Shown here: one piece after another, positions 32,511-40,628 of the stretch | Numbering within the stretch: position 1 is the first letter of the stretch | How the letters are laid out: each line of letters starts with the position of its first letter | Origin: Helicobacter_B zhangjianzhongii | Lineage (GTDB): Bacteria; Campylobacterota; Campylobacteria; Campylobacterales; Helicobacteraceae | Reading direction: 5' to 3' | Assembly: GCF_030249855.1 (NCBI RefSeq) | Contig: NZ_JANURN010000001.1 | Location: 310,001-374,000, forward strand | Length of the DNA stretch: 64,000 nucleotides | The notes under the pieces: model-generated | Database searches by the model: none | Seen by the model: the letters and a program-made list of their open reading frames with translations, nothing else | What the model was told of the DNA's origin: nothing | Position numbers and translations under genes: made by a program

Positions 32511-35222
32511 CTACTTGAGATCTGCCCAGCTATCACCTAGTGAAATAGTGGATTCTAGCGGGATAGCTAAGGGATAGATAGTATCCATAATATGCGCGAT
32601 TTCTTTGGCGGATTCTAGGGCGTTTTGTTTGGGTAGCTCGAAAATTAGCTCATCATGCACTTGCAAAAGCATAGCGATATTTGAGCCTTGTATATGGCTA
32701 TGGATTTGTAGCATAGCCATTTTGATAAGATCCGCCGCACTGCCTTGGAAGATCGTATTGACTCCTTCGCGCAGATAATTCGCACGCATAAAATCTGTGG
32801 CATAGCTAAAGTCAAAATACCGCCTATGCCCTAGCAGCGTCTGTGCATAGCCATTGTGCAAGATCTCTTGCTCTTTGGATTGTAAAAAGGCTTTGACTGA
32901 GGGGAAAAAGTCAAAATAGCTTTGGATATAGGATTTTGCTTCGCTAAAGCTTATATCTAGCGTTTGGGATAATTTCCGCGCGCCCATACCATAGATAAGC
33001 CCGAAATTTATGCTCTTAGCAATATGCCGCTTCTCTTGCGCTTGCTCTGGGGAAAACAAAATGCTAGCAGTTTGCAAATGTATATCTAAGCCTTTACAAA
33101 ACGCCTCTATCAGCGCAGAGTCCTGTGAAAAATGCGCGAGCAATCGCAGCTCGATTTGCGAGTAGTCGATTGAAAGCAGCGTGTAGTCATCACTCTTAGC
33201 ACGAAATCCCGCGCGGATCAGCCTGCCTTGCTCGCTACGCACGGGGATATTTTGGAGATTGGGATTTTTAGAGCTTAGGCGTCCTGTGGCGGTGCCACTT
33301 TGCAAAAATGAAGTATAGATCCTGCCATTATCATTATGCTTTAAAAGCGGCTCTACATAGGTGTTTTTCAGCTTGCTTATCTCTCTATATTCTAGGATTT
33401 TAGGGATCACAGGGTGGGCATTTAGCAGGGCTTGCAAGGTCTTTTCATCAGTGCTATACCCGCCTTTAATCTGCCTTTGAGCCTTTAGCCCAAGCTTGTC
33501 AAAAAGCATAGATCCTAGCTGCTTGGGGGAGTTGAGATTAAAGACATCATTGCAAAGGGTGAAAATCTCTTGCTCTAGGGCTAGAAGCTCCTTGCTAAAG
33601 CGGGCTAAAAGTGCCTGAAAATACTCCGTGTCAATGCTAATCCCACAGCCCTCCATTTCCATAAGCACTTGGATAAAGGGAAATTCTAAGTCGTGAGCTA
33701 GGGCGTTTAGGTGGCTTAGATTTTTGGATTCTAGGGCGTGGGTGATGGCATAAAAGAGCCTAAAGCTAGCAGCCGCATCTTCTGCGGCATACTCTGTGGC
33801 AGATTCTATGGAGACTTGGGAGAAGTCTTGCTTACCGCCTAGCGCATCGCTAAAGCTAATCATCGTGTGATTAAACCACTTGTGCATTTGCTCATCTAAG
33901 CCTACCTTGCTTGCACTATCATAGAGCCACGCCAAAATCATAGAGTCATAAATCTCGCGCTTTGGGCTTATGCCTAGCTTTTTGGCGATCTGCAAGTCGT
34001 ATTTGAGATTATGCCCGATAAGTGGGTAGGAGAAAAGTAGCTCTAAAGCCGCCTTTGTATCTGCCAGAGAGAGCTGGCTTGGTGCGCCTAAGTAGGTATG
34101 TGCCACAGGGACATAGTAGGCATTTTCTCCATCAAAGCAAAAGCTAAAGCCCACAAGCTCTGCCTTTCTTGTATCAAGCCCTGTGCTTTCGCAATCATAG
34201 GCGATTTTGGTGTCTTTGGGCAGGGGGGCTAGCAGGGCTTGGATCTCTTCTAGTCTCCACAATGTATGGGCGGTGTAGTGGAATTGTGCAGAAGTGGATT
34301 CTAGGGGCTGTGTGGGCTGGGCTTTTGGCTTTGAAGCGGCTTCGTGTTTGACATTCATCGGCTCGCCCGAGAGTCGCTGGATTATTTTGGTAAATTCATA
34401 GCGAGTTAGCTCATCGAGGATTAAAAGTAGCGGGTTTTTCTCCGGCATAGCAAGAGCTTGGAAATCCACATCTAAGGGCAGATCTTTGACAAGGCTTACA
34501 AGCTTTCTGCTAAGAAGCGCGCTAGACTTCTGCTCTTTTATCGTGTGGGCTAGTCGCTTGCCAATGACTGCTTCTAGCTCATCTTCTCTAGCATACATCG
34601 CATCAAGTGAGCCAAAATGCTCTAGTAGCTTGCACGCACTCTTTGCGCCTATGCCCTTAATGCCCGGGACATTATCGCTTGTATCGCCAACTAGGCTTTG
34701 ATAGTCGATAAACAAATGCGGTGGCACGCCAAATTTCTGCTGGCACTGCTCTTGTCTAATTTCTACTTGCCGCACCGGATCAATTAGTGATACTTCATCA
34801 TCAATAAGCTGGTAGAGATCTTTATCGTGGCTGATGATATGCGTGCGTATGCCTTTTGCCTTTGCTATGTGGGCTAAAGAGGCGATCACATCATCTGCTT
34901 CATAGCCCTCTTTTGCAATTTTTATAAGCTGCATTTTCTCAATCCACTCAATGGCAATAGGCAGCTGCAAAAGCAGCTCTTGGGGCGTTTCTTGGCGATT
35001 TGCCTTGTAGTCTTTGTAAATGTCCTTGCGGATATTTCGCCCCCCACCCTCTAGGGCAAAGACAATATAGTCGTGTGGATTACTTTTATAAAGCTTCATA
35101 ATGAGATTGGCAAAGCCGGTAAGCAGCCCCGTGGGGAAGCCTTGGGAGTTTTGCAAGGGCGGGAGCGCGTAAAAACTACGGAAGAAAAATCCAAATGTAT
35201 CAACAATAATGAGCTTTTGCAT
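32511..35222 (-). CDS. polA: DNA polymerase I
   Basis: 903 residues with three domains: a 5'-3' exonuclease at about 1-280 (IISHDKDLYQLIDD, GDTSDNVPGIKGIGAKSA), a 3'-5' proofreading domain at about 320-500 with its DXE site (YDCESTGLD), GHNLKYDL and YAAEDAAASF intact, and a family A polymerase domain with YSQIELRLLAHFS, KSINFGLIYGMGARKLS and LLQVHDELIFE. It fills gaps in repair and removes primers. The ATG at 35220-35222 has AAAGGC about five bases upstream. TQPLESTSAQ in the inter-domain linker is word-derived. It is divergent from dnaE across 180 bp. Confidence 0.96.
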   Translation of the reverse strand: MQKLIIVDTFGFFFRSFYALPPLQNSQGFPTGLLTGFANLIMKLYKSNPHDYIVFALEGGGRNIRKDIYKDYKANRQETPQELLLQLPIAIEWIEKMQLIKIAKEGYEADDVIASLAHIAKAKGIRTHIISHDKDLYQLIDDEVSLIDPVRQVEIRQEQCQQKFGVPPHLFIDYQSLVGDTSDNVPGIKGIGAKSACKLLEHFGSLDAMYAREDELEAVIGKRLAHTIKEQKSSALLSRKLVSLVKDLPLDVDFQALAMPEKNPLLLILDELTRYEFTKIIQRLSGEPMNVKHEAASKPKAQPTQPLESTSAQFHYTAHTLWRLEEIQALLAPLPKDTKIAYDCESTGLDTRKAELVGFSFCFDGENAYYVPVAHTYLGAPSQLSLADTKAALELLFSYPLIGHNLKYDLQIAKKLGISPKREIYDSMILAWLYDSASKVGLDEQMHKWFNHTMISFSDALGGKQDFSQVSIESATEYAAEDAAASFRLFYAITHALESKNLSHLNALAHDLEFPFIQVLMEMEGCGISIDTEYFQALLARFSKELLALEQEIFTLCNDVFNLNSPKQLGSMLFDKLGLKAQRQIKGGYSTDEKTLQALLNAHPVIPKILEYREISKLKNTYVEPLLKHNDNGRIYTSFLQSGTATGRLSSKNPNLQNIPVRSEQGRLIRAGFRAKSDDYTLLSIDYSQIELRLLAHFSQDSALIEAFCKGLDIHLQTASILFSPEQAQEKRHIAKSINFGLIYGMGARKLSQTLDISFSEAKSYIQSYFDFFPSVKAFLQSKEQEILHNGYAQTLLGHRRYFDFSYATDFMRANYLREGVNTIFQGSAADLIKMAMLQIHSHIQGSNIAMLLQVHDELIFELPKQNALESAKEIAHIMDTIYPLAIPLESTISLGDSWADLK

Positions 35223-35402
35223 AATGAGCCTTTGTGCGATAGTCAAAGCACAAGTATAACTAATTTGCGTATGGGTATCTAAGCTGCAATGATGAGCATT
35301 TACTAGAATCCACTTTTGATATAGCGCAAATCTAAACTAATCCTAATGCCAAACTAGCTAGAATCCAGCAGAGTTTATAAATAGCAAAGAAGGAGTAAAA
35401 AT

Positions 35403-38400
35403 ATGGGCTACACACATCTACATCTTCATACAGAATATTCTATGCTTGATGGTGCTAATAAGCTAGAAGTGCTTGCCAAACGCTTAAAAAGCCTTGGTAT
35501 GACAAGTGTCGCTATGACTGATCACGGCAATATGTTTGGCGCGATTGACTTTTATACCAAGATGAAAAAGCAGGGCATACTGCCAATCATAGGGCTTGAA
35601 GCCTATTTGCACAATGCCGATGAGCTAGGGGATAAAAGCTCCAAATCCCGCTACCACTTATGTCTGTATGCCAAAAATGAGCAAGGCTATAAGAATCTAA
35701 TGTATCTTAGCTCCCAAGCTTTTATCCACGGATTCTACTATCACCCACGCATTACAAAAAAGCTCCTAAGAGAGCATAGTCAAGGGCTGATCTGCTCATC
35801 TGCCTGCCTTGCAGGGGAGGTGAATTTCCACTTAAACTTAAGCGAGAGAAACTTGAAATACGGCGCAGGGGGCTATGAAGCGGCTAAAAAGGTCGCCCTA
35901 GAGTATAAAGAGATTTTTGGCGATGATTTTTACCTAGAGCTTATGCGCCACGGGATCCCCGAGCAAGTAGCCATAGATTCTCATATATTGCGCTTAAGCA
36001 AAGAATGCGGGATCAAGATCATCGCTACCAATGATGCCCACTATCCTACGCGCGATGATGCGGAGTTCCAAGAGGTGGCGATGTGTATCGGTATGGGGCG
36101 CACTCTGCAGGATAAAGGTCGCTTGCGCCATAGTGTGAAAGAATTTTATGTCAAAAGCGAGCAGGAGATGGCAAGGCTTTTTGCCGATGTGCCACAAGCC
36201 TTAGAAAACACCCAAGAGATCGCGCGAAAATGCGCGGATTTTAGCATTGATCTAAAAGATGAGAAAAGCAACCCCCCAACTCCACCGACTTTCAAATTTA
36301 CCCAAGAATACGCCAAAGCTGAAGGGCTAGACTTTGAAAACGATGAAGAATACTTCATCTACAAATCCAAGCAAGGGCTAGAAAAACGCCTGCAAAATAT
36401 CCCAGAATCTAAGCACCAAGAGTATCGCGAGAGGCTTGAGTATGAAATGGAGATTATCGCAAAGATGAAATTCCCCGGCTATATGCTCATTGTGTGGGAT
36501 TTCATCAATCAAGCTAAGAAAATGGGCATACCCGTAGGTCCGGGGCGTGGTAGTGCGGCGGGGAGTCTTGTGGCGTTTTGTTTGGGGATTACAGATATTG
36601 ATCCTTTGCGCTATGACTTGCTTTTTGAGCGATTCTTAAACCCAGAGCGCGTGAGTATGCCTGATATTGATACAGACTTTTGTCAGCGCAGGCGCGGTGA
36701 GATTCTAAACTATATGATTGAGCGATATGGCAAATACAATGTAGCCCAAGTCATCACCTTTGGTAAAATGCTCGCAAAAGGCGTGATACGCGATGTCGCA
36801 CGCGTGCTAGATATGCCTATAAAAGATGCCGATAGCTTTGCCAAGCTTATCCCAGAAAAGCTAGGGATCACCTTGAAAGGCTATGAGAAAAATGGCGAGT
36901 TTATCGAAGGCGCGTGGGAGCTAGAGCCAAAGATCCAAGAGCTTGTAGCAAGCGATCCGCTAGCGGCGAAGGTATGGGAGTTTGCCCTAAAGCTAGAGGG
37001 CTTTAATCGCAATGCCGGTAAGCACGCAGCAGCTCTTGTGCTAGATAGTGAGAGAGAGCTATGGCATAAAACGCCACTATATGCTGGCACTGATGGGATT
37101 ATACTCACGCAGTATTCTATGAAATACCTTGAAGCAGTGGATTTGATCAAGTTTGACTTCTTGGGGCTAAAGACGCTGACGGTGATTGATGATGCGCTAA
37201 AAATCATCGCCGATCGCTATGGCAAGCAGATAGACTTCTTGCAAGTTGATGTCAATGATCCAAAAGTTTATGAAATCCTCCAAAGTGGCGACACAATGGG
37301 GGTCTTCCAAGTGGAATCTGGTATGTTCCAGCGGCTTAATCGCAGACTAAAGCCCACAAACTTTGAAGATATTATTGCCATCATCGCGCTTGGTCGCCCC
37401 GGACCTATGGATTCTGGTATGGTAGATGACTTTATCAATCGCAAGCACGGCTTAGAGCCTATCACTTATATGTTCCCAGAGCTTGAGCCAATCCTCAAAC
37501 ACACTTATGGGACAATCGTCTATCAAGAGCAGATTATGCAAATTGTGCAGGTGATTGCTGGATTCTCACTAGGGGAAGCTGACCTTATCCGCCGTGCTAT
37601 GGGGAAAAAAGATGAGCAGATTATGGCAGATAATAAGCAGAAATTTACCCTTGGTGCGGAAAATAATGGATTTGACAAACAAAAGGCAGCTGAATTATGG
37701 GAGCTAATCGTGCAGTTCGCAGGCTATGGGTTTAACAAATCGCACTCTGCTGCTTATGCGATGATCACCTTTGAGACAGCGTATCTTAAGACTTACTATG
37801 AGCACGAGTTTATGGCAGCATTGCTCACAAGTGAGTCAAACAAAATCGATAAAGTCGCAGAGTATGTAGAGGAGGCAAAGCGGCGCGGTATGGAGACACT
37901 ACCGCCTCATGTCAATCTCTCTGATCAGTTTTTCAGTGTTGTTGAAGAGCAAAATGGGGAGAAAAAGATCGTCTTTGGGCTAGGGGCGATACGGGGTGCT
38001 GGTGAAGATGCGATGAGTAGTATTATTGAGTGTAGGAAGAGTGGAGGGGAGTTTAAGGATTTGGAGGACTTTATCTCTAGGGTGGATTTTTCTAAGATCA
38101 CCAAGCGTGTTATGGAGCCACTCATCAAATCTGGGAGTCTTGATAATCTAGGCTACACACGCGCAACAATGCTTAAATATATCGATGAGATTTGCGAGAT
38201 CGGGCGCAATAAACAAAAGCTTGAAGGAGAGATACATAACTCACTCTTTGCCGACTCACAAGATGAGCTTACAGGCATTAGATTTAGCTTTAGCGATATA
38301 GAGGAGTTTGATCAAAAAACCACACTAGATTATGAGTATGAATGCCTAGGGCTATATATCTCTGGGCATCCGCTAGAGACATATCGCAAGCAAATTACAG

Positions 38401-39029
38401 CACTTAAGGGTGTCTCTCGTATCGGTGCGCTAGATCAGCTAGAAGATGGCTCTAGCGTAATGCTTGCGGTAAAGGTTGTCGATCTAGAAAAGCGCGTGTC
38501 TAAAAGGGGCAATATCTATGGGGTTTTAAGCGTGATTGATCTCTCTGGCAATGCCAACATTACGATATTTGAGAGCACTATTGCTAAGCTTGAGGGTATG
38601 GATCTAAATGAGCCTATCGTGCTTAGTGGAAAAGTGGATTCTAGGGATAGTAAGAAAGAGTTTCGCGCCTTTGATGTGCTATCGCTTGAAGATGCCAAGC
38701 AGGCAAAAATCCGCCTAAAATACCAAAAAGATGATGACAGCCAAGAAGATGCAAGCCAGATAATCCCTATCCACATTGATCCAAAGAGTCTAGGCTCTGG
38801 CTGCGCGCTAGGGATCGTGCTAGATAGGCAGACTGATGTGGCGCATTTGGAGCGTATCTCGCAGTGTGCGAAGAAGCATAACGGCAGCCAAGAGCTGCAT
38901 ATCATCATCAAAGAAGCAGGCAGGAATTATGTCTTTGTAAGCGATCTTAAGGTGAGTGGCTCTATCACGCAAGAGCTTAGCGAGTTTGCGTGGGAAGTGC
39001 GTCAAAATATCGTAGAGCCGCAAGGCTAA
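35403..39029 (+). CDS. dnaE: DNA polymerase III alpha subunit
   Basis: Replicative polymerase, 1208 residues. The PHP domain starts at HLHTEYSMLDG, the catalytic palm has GPGRGSAAGSLVAFCLGITD and PDIDTDFCQ, followed by a helix-hairpin-helix region and an OB-fold with VVDLEKRVSKRGNIYGVLSV. The SGKVDSRDSKKEF loop in the OB-fold is encoded across a word copy (38634-38644), here read in the opposite sense (VDS rather than LEST). AAGGAG precedes the ATG by seven bases. The stop is 20 bp before the next gene. Confidence 0.97.
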   Translation: MGYTHLHLHTEYSMLDGANKLEVLAKRLKSLGMTSVAMTDHGNMFGAIDFYTKMKKQGILPIIGLEAYLHNADELGDKSSKSRYHLCLYAKNEQGYKNLMYLSSQAFIHGFYYHPRITKKLLREHSQGLICSSACLAGEVNFHLNLSERNLKYGAGGYEAAKKVALEYKEIFGDDFYLELMRHGIPEQVAIDSHILRLSKECGIKIIATNDAHYPTRDDAEFQEVAMCIGMGRTLQDKGRLRHSVKEFYVKSEQEMARLFADVPQALENTQEIARKCADFSIDLKDEKSNPPTPPTFKFTQEYAKAEGLDFENDEEYFIYKSKQGLEKRLQNIPESKHQEYRERLEYEMEIIAKMKFPGYMLIVWDFINQAKKMGIPVGPGRGSAAGSLVAFCLGITDIDPLRYDLLFERFLNPERVSMPDIDTDFCQRRRGEILNYMIERYGKYNVAQVITFGKMLAKGVIRDVARVLDMPIKDADSFAKLIPEKLGITLKGYEKNGEFIEGAWELEPKIQELVASDPLAAKVWEFALKLEGFNRNAGKHAAALVLDSERELWHKTPLYAGTDGIILTQYSMKYLEAVDLIKFDFLGLKTLTVIDDALKIIADRYGKQIDFLQVDVNDPKVYEILQSGDTMGVFQVESGMFQRLNRRLKPTNFEDIIAIIALGRPGPMDSGMVDDFINRKHGLEPITYMFPELEPILKHTYGTIVYQEQIMQIVQVIAGFSLGEADLIRRAMGKKDEQIMADNKQKFTLGAENNGFDKQKAAELWELIVQFAGYGFNKSHSAAYAMITFETAYLKTYYEHEFMAALLTSESNKIDKVAEYVEEAKRRGMETLPPHVNLSDQFFSVVEEQNGEKKIVFGLGAIRGAGEDAMSSIIECRKSGGEFKDLEDFISRVDFSKITKRVMEPLIKSGSLDNLGYTRATMLKYIDEICEIGRNKQKLEGEIHNSLFADSQDELTGIRFSFSDIEEFDQKTTLDYEYECLGLYISGHPLETYRKQITALKGVSRIGALDQLEDGSSVMLAVKVVDLEKRVSKRGNIYGVLSVIDLSGNANITIFESTIAKLEGMDLNEPIVLSGKVDSRDSKKEFRAFDVLSLEDAKQAKIRLKYQKDDDSQEDASQIIPIHIDPKSLGSGCALGIVLDRQTDVAHLERISQCAKKHNGSQELHIIIKEAGRNYVFVSDLKVSGSITQELSEFAWEVRQNIVEPQG

Positions 39030-39049
39030 ATTATCTAAAAGGAGCGATT

Positions 39050-40531
39050 ATGGCTTGTGTTTTACAAATTGGGGCTGGTGGAGTTGGGGGCGTGGTAGCG
39101 CATAAAATGGCGATGAATAGGGAGAGCTTTTCACGCATTATCTTAGCTTCTCGCACGCTAGATAAATGCAGGGCAATAGCGGATTCTATCCGCCAAAAGG
39201 GCTTAGGTGAGATTGAGATAGACTCTGTAGATGCAGATAGCGTGGAGTCTGTGGTAGCTTTGATTGAAAAATATCGCCCAAAACTCGTGGTAAATGTCGC
39301 ACTGCCTTATCAAGATTTAGCAATTATGGAAGCGTGTTTGCGCACAAAAACGCATTATTTAGACACGGCAAATTATGAGCATCCAGATTCAGCACACTTT
39401 GAGTATAAAGAGCAGTGGGCGTATGATACACGCTATAAACAAGCAGGGATTTTTGCGTTGCTTGGTAGTGGGTTTGATCCGGGTGTTACAAATGTATTTT
39501 GTGCTTACGCACAGAAGCATTATTTTGATGAGATTTATAGCATTGATATTTTGGATTGTAATGCGGGGGATCACGGCTATGCGTTTGCGACTAATTTTAA
39601 CCCTGAAATCAATCTAAGAGAGGTGAGCTCTAAAGCGAGATATTGGACAAAAGATATTAAAGATTCTAATGCAGAATCTAAAAGCCTTGTTTCACAAGCT
39701 GACTTAGACTTAAACCCTGATTTAAAGCAAGACACCATTTATCGCAAGTTTGAGAGAGAAGAGAAGCATTTTACGCTAGATTCTAATACGCAGGATTTGA
39801 AAGTAGAATCTTACTTTAATGGGCAGTGGCGAGATATTGCACCCCTAGCTCTTATGAAAGAGTGGGACTACCCAGAAGTTGGCGTGAAAAATAGCTATTT
39901 ACTCTACCACGAAGAGCTAGAATCGCTTATCCGCAATATCAAAGGTTTGCGAAAAATCCGCTTTTTTATGACCTTTGGCGAGAGCTATCTCACGCATATG
40001 AAAGTGCTAGAGAACATCGGCTTTTTACGCATTGATGAGGTAGCACACAAGGGCGGCAAAATCGTGCCTATTGAAGTGCTAAAGACACTTTTGCCAGACC
40101 CAGCAAGTTTAGCTTCTCGCACAAAGGGGCAAACGCACATTGGCTGCTATATGAAGGGTGTGAAAGATGGGAAAGAACGCACGATTTATATCTATAATAT
40201 TTGCGATCATACGGCTTGCTACAAGGAAGTCAATGCGCAAGGTGTGAGCTATACCACAGGTGTGCCAGCGATGATTGGAGCAAAGCTGATATGTGAAGAT
40301 AAATGGGGGCTAAACCAGCCAAAAACACCAAACAACGCAGATAATGGTGATATGCCAAAGGGCGGGGAGCATCAAGGCATAGATTCTAGTAGTGGTAGTG
40401 GTGTGTGGAATATGGAGCAAAACGACCCCGACCCCTTTATGCACGAACTCAACAAACAAGGACTCCCATACATCGTCTGCGAGATAGAATCTAATGGCAA
40501 TTTAAAAGTGCTAGAAGATGGGAGAAAATAG
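39050..40531 (+). CDS. Carboxynorspermidine synthase (saccharopine dehydrogenase family)
   Basis: Reductive condensation of diaminobutyrate- or putrescine-derived aldehydes toward spermidine or norspermidine in the alternative polyamine pathway. 493 residues: Rossmann GAGGVGGVVAHK at 8-19, HYLDTANYEHPDS, GFDPGVTNVFCAY and LYHEELESLIRNI are typical. The protein is longer than usual because of two low-complexity insertions, about residues 200-260 (between SSKARYW and YFNGQW) and about 430-455 (NNADNGDMPKGGEHQ, SSSGSG). AAAGGAG precedes the ATG. The partner decarboxylase gene is not in this window. Confidence 0.85.
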   Translation: MACVLQIGAGGVGGVVAHKMAMNRESFSRIILASRTLDKCRAIADSIRQKGLGEIEIDSVDADSVESVVALIEKYRPKLVVNVALPYQDLAIMEACLRTKTHYLDTANYEHPDSAHFEYKEQWAYDTRYKQAGIFALLGSGFDPGVTNVFCAYAQKHYFDEIYSIDILDCNAGDHGYAFATNFNPEINLREVSSKARYWTKDIKDSNAESKSLVSQADLDLNPDLKQDTIYRKFEREEKHFTLDSNTQDLKVESYFNGQWRDIAPLALMKEWDYPEVGVKNSYLLYHEELESLIRNIKGLRKIRFFMTFGESYLTHMKVLENIGFLRIDEVAHKGGKIVPIEVLKTLLPDPASLASRTKGQTHIGCYMKGVKDGKERTIYIYNICDHTACYKEVNAQGVSYTTGVPAMIGAKLICEDKWGLNQPKTPNNADNGDMPKGGEHQGIDSSSGSGVWNMEQNDPDPFMHELNKQGLPYIVCEIESNGNLKVLEDGRK

Positions 40532-40628
40532 AGATTTGCAATACAAAATAAATCGCTTAAGCAAGATATGGGGAAGTTTTACTAAGCTTTATGACTAGCA
40601 AAAGCACATAAAAACACAAAGGCAAACA

